Origin: Pseudomonas sp. TNT3 | GTDB lineage: Bacteria > Pseudomonadota > Gammaproteobacteria > Pseudomonadales > Pseudomonadaceae | Reading direction: 5' to 3' | Length of the DNA: 64,000 nt | Assembly: GCF_010095445.2 (NCBI RefSeq) | Contig: NZ_WFGV02000009.1 | Coordinates: forward strand, 1 to 64,000 | In this document: positions 47,206-55,248 of the stretch, one piece after another | How the letters are laid out: the number at the start of each line of letters is the position of its first letter | How positions within the stretch are numbered: position 1 is the first letter of the stretch | Notes under the pieces: model-generated | Databases searched by the model: none | Seen by the model: only the letters and a program-made list of their open reading frames with translations | Told to the model about the DNA's origin: nothing | Position numbers and translations under genes: made by a program

Positions 47206-48415
47206 TCGCGAAGTGCTGACGGGCGAGGACCTACTCGCCCGTTTCACGGCGCTGGATGCTTTTCTGATCGAGCATCAAGCGCTATGGAAGCCCAGACCGT
47301 TTACCCATCTTGAGCTTCCTTGGGAAACTTCCTACCCGGAACTCGCGCATAGGCTACGCGAGCGATCCCTGGACGAAGCGGAACACGCACACAACCACCC
47401 TGCTTTTCTCGATGCCCCCGAGCCGTTCGCCTCCCTGGCCGCGAAGTCACTGGAACTGAGCGCCGTGGCCGAATTGCCGGCTCGAGCATTGGCAGAGGCC
47501 GGGCATCGGCTGAACGTCGATGTACCGGGGCGTAAATGGCAGCAAATCGAGGCGTTCGCCAGTCGATTAACGTTCGCGCAAACGCCCACACATTGGCTGG
47601 ACTGGTGCTCAGGCAAAGGGCATCTGGGACGACGCCTGCTGCAAGCCGGGCAACAACTCACCTGCCTGGAATACGACCCGGCACTGGTCATCAGCGGCCA
47701 GGCACTCAGCCAGCGTCATCAACTGCATGCGCTGCACGTTGAACGCGATGTACTCGACCCTGATACCGCGTCTCTACTTGATCGGTCCCACACACCCGTT
47801 GCGCTACACGCCTGCGGCGATCTGCACGTCAGGCTGATCCAGCTCGCCAGCGCGGTGGGCTGCAAACAAGTGGCCGTTGCACCGTGCTGCTATAACCGGA
47901 TCAACCTTCCGACTTACAAGGCAATGTCCTCGGCGGCCAGCCAATCCAGCCTGCGGCTCTCCCTCGACGACCTGTCACTGCCCGCCAGCGAAACCGTTAC
48001 CGCCGGCGCGCGCGTGCGCCGCCAGCGCGACACATCCATGGCCCGCCGTCTGGCCTTCGACCTGCTGCAACGGCAACTGCGCGGCATTGATGAATACCTG
48101 CCCACTCCCTCGCTGCCTGCTGCATGGCTGGATAAATCCTTCCCTGAGTATTGCCATCATTTGGCCGCCTTAAAGGAGTTATCCACAATCGGCGATCAGG
48201 ACTGGTCCGCTTTGGAGGCCACCGGATGGCAGCGCCTCTCTCACGTGCGCAACCTGGAGCTGTTGCGCGGACTTTTCCGACGGCCACTGGAGCTTTGGCT
48301 GGTGCTCGACCGGGCACTTTTCCTTTTCGAGCAGGGCTACTCCGTCAGGCTCGGAACCTTCTGCGAAAGCCCCGTCACACCACGTAATCTCCTGCTGCTC
48401 GGTGAACGCGCCTAA
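47186..48415 (+). CDS. SAM-dependent methyltransferase (Methyltransf_32 type)
   Basis: The 409-residue protein overlaps the permease by 20 bases. A helical N-terminus of about 130 residues precedes a Rossmann fold with the SAM loop LDWCSGKGHLGRRLLQAG and CLEYDPALV, then VALHACGDLHVRLIQLA. CCYNRINLPTYK follows, an NxxY-like catalytic region of the family that includes glutathione-S-transferase-C-terminal-like methyltransferases. Substrate unknown. There is no functional link to the ABC operon beyond position. Confidence 0.85.
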   Translation: MPAKDADREVLTGEDLLARFTALDAFLIEHQALWKPRPFTHLELPWETSYPELAHRLRERSLDEAEHAHNHPAFLDAPEPFASLAAKSLELSAVAELPARALAEAGHRLNVDVPGRKWQQIEAFASRLTFAQTPTHWLDWCSGKGHLGRRLLQAGQQLTCLEYDPALVISGQALSQRHQLHALHVERDVLDPDTASLLDRSHTPVALHACGDLHVRLIQLASAVGCKQVAVAPCCYNRINLPTYKAMSSAASQSSLRLSLDDLSLPASETVTAGARVRRQRDTSMARRLAFDLLQRQLRGIDEYLPTPSLPAAWLDKSFPEYCHHLAALKELSTIGDQDWSALEATGWQRLSHVRNLELLRGLFRRPLELWLVLDRALFLFEQGYSVRLGTFCESPVTPRNLLLLGERA

Positions 48416-48756
48416 TCCGCCGAGCCTGTGGATAACTCTGTTGATGAAATAATCGTGGATCCAATATCTACGGCTGTTTCGGGCCTGAAACACCACTGTT
48501 CAATTTTCGTACACATGAATAAAAAACCCGAAAAACAGGCATTTGCGATCAAATGAGAACGGGTCCACAGAAACAGTAATGAGCACCGGCGCGGGACAAG
48601 CCAGTTGTGCATAAGCAATTGGTGAAAAGGACATAACCGCCGAAAACAGGACCTCATCAACAGGAAATTGCGCCTACCCGCTCCCCTTGCTATACAAGCA
48701 ACCAGGCGCCGACATCGCAGCCAAAAAACAAGAAAACCAACTGGCAGGAGGCGACA
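48416..48756. other. Intergenic region with a DnaA-box match
   Basis: This 341-base gap precedes the FkbM gene. A perfect DnaA box (TGTGGATAA, 48427-48435) lies just past the methyltransferase stop, and another (TTATCCACA, 48179-48187) lies within that gene. A GGAGG ribosome site ends the region. No RNA gene, repeat or protein gene is seen. Confidence 0.5.
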
Positions 48757-49581
48757 GTGACGTTTATTTCCTACGCACAGAATTTCGAAGACGTACGCCT
48801 ATGGCGCGCGCTCAACAACATAGAAAACGGCTTCTACATCGACATCGGCGCCAACGACCCTGTCCACGACTCCGTCACCAAAGCCTTCTACGACAATGGC
48901 TGGACCGGCATCAATGTCGAGCCAATGCCCAACTACTACCAAGCCTTCAGCGAGCAGCGCCCCAAAGACGTCAACCTGCAATGCGTCGCCGGTGAAAACG
49001 CACAAGACCTGACCTTCTACGGCATCGCCGGCACCGGCCTCTCAACCCTGGAACCGGCCATGGCGCAGCTGCACAAAGATGCCGGCATGGACGTACGAAC
49101 CCAAACGGTAAAATCCCGCACGTTGTCGTCCATTTGCGAAGAACACGCAAACGGCCGGCCCATCCACTTCCTGAAAATAGACGTCGAAGGCCACGAAGAA
49201 ACCGTCCTGCGCGGCATGGACTTCACCCAATGGCGGCCGTGGATCATCCTCATCGAAACGCCCTGGGAGCGAAACCAGACCTGGGAAACCCTCGTCACCG
49301 ACGCCGGCTACCACTCCATCCTGTTCGACGGCATCAACACCTACTACCTGGCCGACGAACACCTGAACCTCAAACCCGCTTTCGATATCCCGCCCTGCAA
49401 CCTGGACAACTTCCAGTTATGCCGCGGCCACAAGTTCAGCCACCCCGTCAGCGACGCCGAACAACACCTCGCCGCCGCTCTGGCACGCGCCGAACAGGCC
49501 GAAGAGCAGCTGCACGCCATCCAAAACAGCCGCACCTGGAAAGCCCTGCATAAACTCAAGAAAGCACTGCGCCGAGCCTGA
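48757..49581 (+). CDS. FkbM-family methyltransferase
   Basis: Starting at GTG 48757 after AGGAGG, the product has 274 residues. The FkbM pattern is FYIDIGANDPVHDSVTKAFYDNGWTGINVEP (SAM motif), IHFLKIDVEGHEETVLRGMDF and IILIETPWERN. A C-terminal coiled segment of Ala/Glu/Gln plus basic residues (AAALARAEQAEEQLHAIQNS) is added. Such enzymes O-methylate sugars or polyketides and often lie in glycan loci, but none is visible here. The upstream tRNA-Thr is close, so the gene borders the genomic element. Confidence 0.9.
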   Translation: MTFISYAQNFEDVRLWRALNNIENGFYIDIGANDPVHDSVTKAFYDNGWTGINVEPMPNYYQAFSEQRPKDVNLQCVAGENAQDLTFYGIAGTGLSTLEPAMAQLHKDAGMDVRTQTVKSRTLSSICEEHANGRPIHFLKIDVEGHEETVLRGMDFTQWRPWIILIETPWERNQTWETLVTDAGYHSILFDGINTYYLADEHLNLKPAFDIPPCNLDNFQLCRGHKFSHPVSDAEQHLAAALARAEQAEEQLHAIQNSRTWKALHKLKKALRRA

Positions 49582-49617
49582 CACGAAGCATGTGCAAAAA
49601 TAGTCTGAATTCAGGGG

Positions 49618-49645
49618 TTTACAGAACCAATCCAATCGCTATAAT
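49618..49645 (+). promoter_or_regulatory. Sigma-70 promoter of tRNA-Thr
   Basis: TTTACA (49618-49623) and a perfect TATAAT (49640-49645) are spaced by 16 bases, ending 13 bases before the tRNA. Confidence 0.8.
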
Positions 49646-49658
49646 CGTCGCCCAACAC

Positions 49659-49734
<76 letters not shown>

Positions 49735-49739
49735 TCCAA

Positions 49740-49773
49740 GGTTCCAGAGAAGGCTTTCAAAATCTCTGGAACC
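49740..49773 (+). terminator. Hairpin after attL
   Basis: GGTTCCAGAGA and TCTCTGGAACC form a perfect 11-bp stem around a 12-base loop, 5 bases past the tRNA. It has no T-run of its own, but it stands just before a second, canonical terminator. Confidence 0.6.
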
Positions 49774-49777
49774 CCCG

Positions 49778-49805
49778 AAAAACCCGCCTTCTGGCGGGTT
49801 TTTTC
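49778..49805 (+). terminator. Intrinsic terminator inside the element, past tRNA-Thr
   Basis: AACCCGCC-TTCT-GGCGGGTT with flanking A and T runs ends the tRNA transcript within the element. The matching chromosomal terminator is at 58621-58652, on the far side. Confidence 0.9.
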
Positions 49806-49906
49806 GTTTTGGCGTTCCGTCGGATTCCGCCAAAATCTTATGGATACCAGCCGTTTTAAGGATAAAGATAGGGGTAAGGTCATTCGATAAAGGGAGGAGT
49901 ACCCTT

Positions 49907-51229
49907 ATGTCGCGCACCACTGCCCCACTCTCCGATTCGGCTTGCCGTTCAGCCAAGCCCACCGACCGCGCCTACAAGCTTTTCGACGGCGACGGCCTCT
50001 ACCTTTTAGTCCAACCCAATGGCCGCAAAGGCTGGCGTTTCAGGTATGTAAAACCCGATGGTCGTGAAGGACTGACCTCGTTCGGCAACTACCCCGTGGT
50101 CGGCCTCGCCGATGCGCGCAAGAAGCGCCTAGAGGTCAAGCGGATGCTGGCGGAAGGGATCGACCCCATCGAGTCCAAACACCAAGCCAAGACGCAAGCC
50201 ACAATCCAAGGCCGAACCTTTGAGAGTGCGGCCTTGGACTGGCACAAAACGATGTCTGCCAAATGGGCTCCGGGCCATGCCAAGACAGTCCTGAGCCGTC
50301 TCAAAACCCATGTTTTTCCACTAATCGGTGATCGCGCTATCGTCGACCTAGACACTCACGACTTGATGCAACCTCTGGAAGCAATCCAGAAGCGTGGCAC
50401 GATTGACGTCGCGTTAAGGGTACAAAACTACCTGCAAAGCATCATGCGCGAGGCGAAACGTGCTCGACAGATCGCGGCAAACCCTGCCTCCGACCTTGAA
50501 GGCTTGATCAAAGCACCGAGGGTAGTTCACCGCCCAGCTTTACCCTTATCGCGTCTGCCTGAATTGCAGGAGCGCATCGACACCTACAAAGGACGAACGC
50601 TGACTCGGCTGACAGTCATGCTCTCGCTACATGTGTTTGTCCGCTCCAGCGAACTTCGCTTCGCCCGCTGGAGCGAGTTCGACCTCAAGCGCGGCACCTG
50701 GGAGATACCGGACACTCGACCCGCGCTGGACGGAGTACCCTTTTCAACAAGAGGTACGAAGATGGCCGGTGACATCCATCTTGTACCCTTATCGCCGCAA
50801 GCCGTGACCCTGCTTGAACAGATCCGCACCCTCACCGGCGAATTCGATCTGGTGTTTGCAGGCGATGCCAACCCGTCGAAACCGATGTCTGAAAACACGG
50901 TGAACAGCGCGCTTCGAAATATGGGTTACGACACCAAAACCGAAATCTGTGGCCATGGCTTCCGCTCGATGGCCTGTAGCGCACTGATTGAGTCAGGACT
51001 GTGGTCCGAGACCGCTATTGAAAGACAGATGAGCCACAAAGAACGCAACAACGTCCGCGCCGCTTACATCCACAAGGCCGAATTCATTGAGGAGCGCAGA
51101 TTGATCATGAACTGGTGGAGCCGGTACCTTGAGACGAATCGACAGGAGCATGTCACCCCCCACGAATTGGCGAACCAGACCGGACCGAACGTCACTCGCT
51201 TAAAAGCAAAACGTGGCGCAACTGAGTAA
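49907..51229 (+). CDS. int: P4-type tyrosine integrase of the element
   Basis: The 440-residue integrase has an N-terminal DUF4102 arm-binding domain (KLFDGDGLYLLVQPNGRKGWRFRY...SFGNYPVVGLADARKK), a core-binding helical part, and the catalytic domain. Catalytic residues visible are Arg of HVFVRSSELRFARW, HxxR in GHGFRSMACSALI, His in QMSHKERN and the nucleophile Tyr in RAAYIHK. It would cut the tRNA-Thr 3' end. Start ATG 49907 follows GGGAGGAG. TACCCTTATC occurs at the start codon region and twice within the gene, possibly by chance. Secure. Confidence 0.95.
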   Translation: MSRTTAPLSDSACRSAKPTDRAYKLFDGDGLYLLVQPNGRKGWRFRYVKPDGREGLTSFGNYPVVGLADARKKRLEVKRMLAEGIDPIESKHQAKTQATIQGRTFESAALDWHKTMSAKWAPGHAKTVLSRLKTHVFPLIGDRAIVDLDTHDLMQPLEAIQKRGTIDVALRVQNYLQSIMREAKRARQIAANPASDLEGLIKAPRVVHRPALPLSRLPELQERIDTYKGRTLTRLTVMLSLHVFVRSSELRFARWSEFDLKRGTWEIPDTRPALDGVPFSTRGTKMAGDIHLVPLSPQAVTLLEQIRTLTGEFDLVFAGDANPSKPMSENTVNSALRNMGYDTKTEICGHGFRSMACSALIESGLWSETAIERQMSHKERNNVRAAYIHKAEFIEERRLIMNWWSRYLETNRQEHVTPHELANQTGPNVTRLKAKRGATE

Positions 51230-51273
51230 GCGCTCGGTCTTCATATCTCAGTGATCCGCTTGTCCATGCGGGC

Positions 51274-51312
51274 CCATCCAAACAGGGCTGCAAAGCCGCC
51301 CTGTTTGGATGG
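51274..51312. other. Perfect 15-bp inverted repeat after the integrase
   Basis: CCATCCAAACAGGGC and its complement GCCCTGTTTGGATGG are separated by 9 bases, 45 bases past the integrase stop. Without a T-run it is a weak terminator in the classical sense, and it may be a hairpin that protects or stops the integrase message, or a protein-binding site. Confidence 0.7.
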
Positions 51313-51348
51313 ACCTCACTTAAAAAATCTAAAGCCCACGCAACTGTC

Positions 51349-51438
51349 TGTGGAAAACCACGGATTTCCACCGGTGGATAATTTCATCCACAGCCGCAGA
51401 ACTCCCGAAAATTGGAGTCTTGACCCGAATTATCCACA
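51349..51438. other. Cluster of DnaA-box-like sites
   Basis: Four 9-mers close to TTATCCACA occur within 90 bases: TGTGGAAAA (51349), GGTGGATAA (51373), TCATCCACA (51384) and a perfect TTATCCACA (51430). A short A-rich run (TTAAAAAATCTAAA) lies just upstream. The layout recalls a small replication origin or a DnaA-controlled region, but no Rep protein is recognised in the element. Confidence 0.5.
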
Positions 51439-51958
51439 GGCGTAGAAAAGATCGGGCAAAGCGCTGTCGTTGACAGCAACCCAGGTAGCCAGAACCTTTA
51501 AGGCTACGCCACACCGTGGTGGTTCTCCAAAGTGCGATTAGCGTCCGGCGGCTCGCACGGTCACAGCGATGTGATGGATGCCTACTTTACCAGCGTGCCC
51601 ACTGCGGCAACTCATCCCCTTTCATAGCTGCCCTGCAGCAACCTATCCGCTTGGCCATTTCACTGCGCCAACCTGCGCCCGTCTCTTTCTTCTGGAAAGA
51701 GACGGGCGCTCCTACCGCTGCTGCAGCCCAACTCGTACAAGGCTTTGCGGCATTCCCTCTCGTGACAATCGGCGTGACAAACACCGAAGTCACCAGCAAC
51801 AGCGATGCAGATGATGGTGCCGCAGCCGATGGACAGGCTGCACCTGACTGACAGTCAGGCATGCCCCGGTCATCGCATCACTGCCTTCACCTGACTCAAG
51901 ATCTCGCGGCGTCGGTCTCGTCAGCCAGCGCAGCCTCCACCCGCCCACTTCCTCGGAA
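51439..51958. other. Non-coding block of the element with two strong palindromes
   Basis: I find no credible gene in these 520 bases. A perfect 15-bp stem (arms GCGCCCGTCTCTTTC and GAAAGAGACGGGCGC, loop TTCTG) lies at 51675-51709. A 17-base palindrome, CCTGACTGACAGTCAGG, lies at 51843-51859, upstream of the second integrase. The first resembles a folded RNA or a fold-back replication site and the second an operator; both roles are guesses. Confidence 0.5.
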
Positions 51959-51982
51959 GTGCTCAGGAGGCCAGATCATGAG

Positions 51983-53128
51983 ATGCCCAAGCTCCCGGTC
52001 GTAAAGAGCCGCCAGTCCCGCGTTAGTGGACAACCCTCACAGGTCGCAGGGGCCTTGATCCCTGATAACACTCAGCATTCTTGGCGGGATGACGTGGGGA
52101 AAGTTTTAAAAGTTTTGGCTTCGAGAGGAGTTTGCTCATGGCAATGGCCCGCAAGGTGTGCCGGGCGCAATTTTGGCTATGGTCGGCAGCTGAGCTATGC
52201 GGGGCCACAAGCATTACGTGATCTTTTTGGCGGCGGGCATTACGGCACGGTCAAAGCGCACAGTGATCGGTGGCAGGCATTTGTGCGGTGGTGTCGGTCG
52301 AAGGATGGGCCAGGGTTTAACGATGCGCGGCAGATAGATCGGCAGACCTTGCTGGACTACGCCGGACATCTGCGTCAGCAAGTTGAACAAGGCGCTATAG
52401 GCATCATAGGCATCGCCACCGCGCAAAACCGGTTGTCCAGCGTGAACCGGACCCTGGCTGCGCTTCGCGGTGATCAGTATATGAGAGCGCCAAGTCCAAG
52501 TAAGGCGCTGGGAATGCAGCGCTCCGGTATCCGCAGTGAAGTACCTCAAGGCCAAGACCGCGCACAAGTGAAACGGATCGTTGAAGTGCTATGTGGACAT
52601 CAGCAGCCACGAGTCGCTGCCATCGTGCAGTTGGCACGCGAAACCGGGATGCGTTTACGTGAGGCCATTTTAGCAAACCTGCCCCGGCTGCAACGTGAGG
52701 CCAAACAACTCGGCAGGATCAACATCCAGGACGGCACCAAAGGCGGTCGTTCGGGCGCATCAGCCTCTCGCTGGATTACGGTAAGCAATAAGATCCGCGA
52801 GGCACTGGCATTCGCCCATCAAGTTTTGCCAAAAGGTAGCCGCAACCTATTGGCCCCGAACGAAAGCTACCTAGACTTCCTAACGAGCACCGTCCGTCCC
52901 GCTCGAGACCTCCTCCACACGCATGAACTCAGAGGCTTTCATGAGCTGCGGGCGGCTGATGCGTGCGAACGCTACGAGGAAATCACTGATCACCTCGCGC
53001 CCATCAACGGTGGTAATTGCTACCAACTCAACCAACACCTCGATCAGTTGGCCCGAGTACAAATCAGCTACGAACTTGGTCACGGTCGTATCGACGTGGT
53101 TTCGGCTTACATTGGTGGTCGAGCATGA
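51983..53128 (+). CDS. Second tyrosine-recombinase-like integrase (Integrase_1 type)
   Basis: The product is about 381 residues and differs from the P4-type enzyme. An N-terminal SAM-like DNA-binding region (YGRQLSYAGPQALRDLFGGGHYGTVKAHSDRWQAFVRWCRSK) precedes a catalytic domain with Arg in ARETGMRLREAILANLP, FHELRAADACERYEE (a modified HxxR box) and a late ISYELGHGRIDVVSAYIGG carrying His and the nucleophile Tyr. ATG 51983 is 12 bases after AGGAGG. An ATG at 51978 opens an 8-codon frame that overlaps it, and GTG 51959 is an alternative start. The next gene overlaps its stop (ATGA). Confidence 0.85.
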   Translation: MPKLPVVKSRQSRVSGQPSQVAGALIPDNTQHSWRDDVGKVLKVLASRGVCSWQWPARCAGRNFGYGRQLSYAGPQALRDLFGGGHYGTVKAHSDRWQAFVRWCRSKDGPGFNDARQIDRQTLLDYAGHLRQQVEQGAIGIIGIATAQNRLSSVNRTLAALRGDQYMRAPSPSKALGMQRSGIRSEVPQGQDRAQVKRIVEVLCGHQQPRVAAIVQLARETGMRLREAILANLPRLQREAKQLGRINIQDGTKGGRSGASASRWITVSNKIREALAFAHQVLPKGSRNLLAPNESYLDFLTSTVRPARDLLHTHELRGFHELRAADACERYEEITDHLAPINGGNCYQLNQHLDQLARVQISYELGHGRIDVVSAYIGGRA

Positions 53129-53400
53129 GCAAAACATTTGATATGGAACTGTTCCTGGCGAGCGTACTGACTGGATCGTATACCACACGTCAACGTCACC
53201 TTCGGCAGGCAAAGATAATCCAAACGACAATTGTTAATCGCTGGAACCTGGAAAACCCGTGGATATGGCAACGAAAGCACCTTATATGGTTCCTAAACAA
53301 CAGCGCGAATAATAAGTCAACCTCCACCCATTATTATTACGTACTGACCGCTCGTTTGATCGTATCTCGGTTAAAAAAAGGGTGGCGGTTACCGAAATAA
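53125..53400 (+). CDS. Small basic protein coupled to the second integrase
   Basis: The 91-residue protein starts MSKTFDMELFLASVLTGSYTTRQRH and has ATG 53125 overlapping the integrase TGA. It is very basic and Trp-rich (RWNLENPWIWQRKHLIWFL) and ends ARLIVSRLKKGWRLPK. No domain is known to me. The overlap suggests a partner of the integrase, such as a DNA-bending factor, which is inference. Longer upstream frames overlap the integrase and are not needed. Confidence 0.75.
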   Translation: MSKTFDMELFLASVLTGSYTTRQRHLRQAKIIQTTIVNRWNLENPWIWQRKHLIWFLNNSANNKSTSTHYYYVLTARLIVSRLKKGWRLPK

Positions 53401-53533
53401 CCATACGAAATTTCTTGGGACGATGCTTACTCTGGAGAAGTCATGCTAAGCTCTGATGCACCAATTAAAAGCGAAAAACTCAACAACAAATTACAACCGG
53501 CCAGCAATCAACATTACTCCTTTAAAAGTCACC

Positions 53534-54322
53534 ATGAACAAAAAAGTTATTTTATGTGCCTGGATCTGCGCAACATCTATAATTCAGATTTTTTTGGATA
53601 AAGTTATTTTCCCAGAAAATGACAAAATACAATATAGAGAGATGGAACTCTACAGACCACGAGCGGACTTCGAATACAAATTAACTGAACTGTTAAAAAG
53701 TATACGCACCAACCAGTATTATGAGAAGTTAAACATTGAAAATACAAAACGAACAATTGACACAGCCTATATACATACACTTCTTGAGTATCATCGAGAG
53801 ATCGTTCAGCTCTACGACGTAGCGGGATCAAAAGAAATTCTATTAGCGCTTCAAGAAATGGGTACCGATATTGTACGAATGTCTAAGAGCATTGGATATA
53901 ATACTTGCGTTCCCAGCGATCAGTTTTCCAACTTCAATACTTCTGCAAAAGAGATAGCTCCGCTAATAGATAAATTAAGTTCCATCAAAGAAAACATATT
54001 AAACTTTGACGAAAAAATTCGTAAAGCTAAACCTGATTATCTCGAAAACGGAAAGTTTGATACTGAAGCAGCGGCAGAAAAGGTCAGGCTATTGATCGAG
54101 CTTATGAAAGATCCATATCTATATGTTAGATTCAACAACAAAGACCCAATTTCTGATTTCCAAAAATACATAAATGACTTCGACACCATACATGAGACAT
54201 ATAGAACCTGCGCTGCCAACTATGCAGAGAGAAACGAACACAACAACCACATTAAATTGTTTTATCAAATTATGACCTTCTTAATTCTCACCATACTTAT
54301 GTATAGAAAAGACTTGTTATAA
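53534..54322 (+). CDS. Unknown A/T-rich membrane protein with two terminal helices
   Basis: The 262-residue product (ATG 53534) begins MNKKVILCAWICATSIIQIF, a hydrophobic anchor. A helical, charged middle of about 200 residues follows (LEYHREIVQLYDVAGSKEILLALQEMGTDIV), and a second hydrophobic segment (YQIMTFLILTILMYRKDLL) lies at the very end. The middle would lie on one side of the membrane. No motif is recognised. ATG 53456 is in frame and would add 26 polar residues. A 43-codon frame with a stronger ribosome site (GGAG) begins at 53443 in another frame. Codon use is A/T-rich and points to transfer. Role unknown. Confidence 0.7.
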   Translation: MNKKVILCAWICATSIIQIFLDKVIFPENDKIQYREMELYRPRADFEYKLTELLKSIRTNQYYEKLNIENTKRTIDTAYIHTLLEYHREIVQLYDVAGSKEILLALQEMGTDIVRMSKSIGYNTCVPSDQFSNFNTSAKEIAPLIDKLSSIKENILNFDEKIRKAKPDYLENGKFDTEAAAEKVRLLIELMKDPYLYVRFNNKDPISDFQKYINDFDTIHETYRTCAANYAERNEHNNHIKLFYQIMTFLILTILMYRKDLL

Positions 54323-54400
54323 ATATTCAAATATTCAAATATTCAAATATTCAAATATTCAAATATTCAAATATTCAAATATTCAAATATTCAAATATTC
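54321..54400 (+). repeat. Ten perfect tandem copies of the octamer AAATATTC
   Basis: The unit AAATATTC is repeated exactly ten times (80 bases), and the second and third bases of the stop codon of the preceding gene form its first two bases. The unit length is not a multiple of three, so copy-number changes would shift any frame read through it. No gene crosses it. No spacer is present, so it is not a CRISPR array. Confidence 0.95.
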
Positions 54401-54650
54401 AAGAAATATCATCCACGTTGATTAGTAATGCTTTACATAGCCATGACTCATCAACACACCGTTCGCCTTTGGTCGAGTAGAGAGAGAGCGCTTACATTCC
54501 ATGCAAACTTAAACCCATTGAACTGCCTAAAACATACCAAATATCTTGTCACTTTACTTTTACCAAGTCGGTACAGTTCGGGGGAGATTATTGGCCACCC
54601 TGGATACTTAAATTGATTTCTCCATTGCTAAAGTAAAATTAATAGAGAGA

Positions 54651-55064
54651 TTAAGGCATATCGCTTTTTGGCATAGCATTGAGCGAACTGTCACTTGTAG
54701 CCCATGGTTTTACAGTAGTCACAGATTTACGATTCGGCTTAATTTTTTGTTTCCGCACCGACCCCCATTGATAAATAAGTTCTTGTTCGTACGCCTCTAC
54801 ATCCTTGAATGCAGCTTCTCCGACATGTGCAATGTAGAGTGAAAAATCAGATCGTAACATTCCAGCAATCAAGTGCATATATCCACTGTTATACCTAGCA
54901 GAAGCTGTATAACCAGAACTTTGACTTGTACCGAAACTCTTAGCTTTACCTATATAAAAAGGCCTATCTCCATCTTGAGGATGGTGGAATACGTACAAAC
55001 AGAAGCACTGACGCTTAGCATCTTCGAGTGTATCGTATGTAAACTTTTCCCAAACCAGTTGCAT
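54651..55064 (-). CDS. GIY-YIG-like small protein
   Basis: The 137-residue protein has a pattern close to a GIY-YIG nuclease. CLYVFHHPQDGDRPFYIGKAKS (about 21-42) gives the two strands with Tyr residues and the Gly-Lys. An Arg and Tyr follow (ARYNSGYMHLIAGML), and Glu in AYEQELIYQWG may be the metal ligand. The tail is basic. It lies 184 bases downstream of the helicase on the same strand, so both can share a promoter. I rate the fold assignment as likely but unproven; the helicase pairing suggests a nuclease-based defence. Confidence 0.55.
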   Translation of the reverse strand: MQLVWEKFTYDTLEDAKRQCFCLYVFHHPQDGDRPFYIGKAKSFGTSQSSGYTASARYNSGYMHLIAGMLRSDFSLYIAHVGEAAFKDVEAYEQELIYQWGSVRKQKIKPNRKSVTTVKPWATSDSSLNAMPKSDMP

Positions 55065-55248
55065 TGGTTTACCCCGACATCAAACTACAATCATTATAAA
55101 AACAGTGCGGCAAAACTTCAGATTTGTTTTCGAGTAAATCTTACCATGCTATAAATAACTAACTCCCCTTAGGTACTACAAGAGTCACAAAACCAAACTT
55201 GCCCTCACTGAACCTCTCAATCAATGAGTACCACTCACAAAAAAGCCC

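Noticed and set aside
49900..50793. TACCCTTATC repeated near and inside the integrase gene as arm-type binding sites
   Set aside because: Two exact internal copies lie in coding sequence, and arm sites are usually near the attachment site; chance cannot be excluded.
54321..54400. Octamer array as iterons or CRISPR
   Set aside because: No spacers, no nearby Rep or Cas protein; treated as a simple tandem repeat.
54428..54616. A 62-codon frame after the octamer repeats
   Set aside because: No ribosome site and no recognisable composition; too weak to call.
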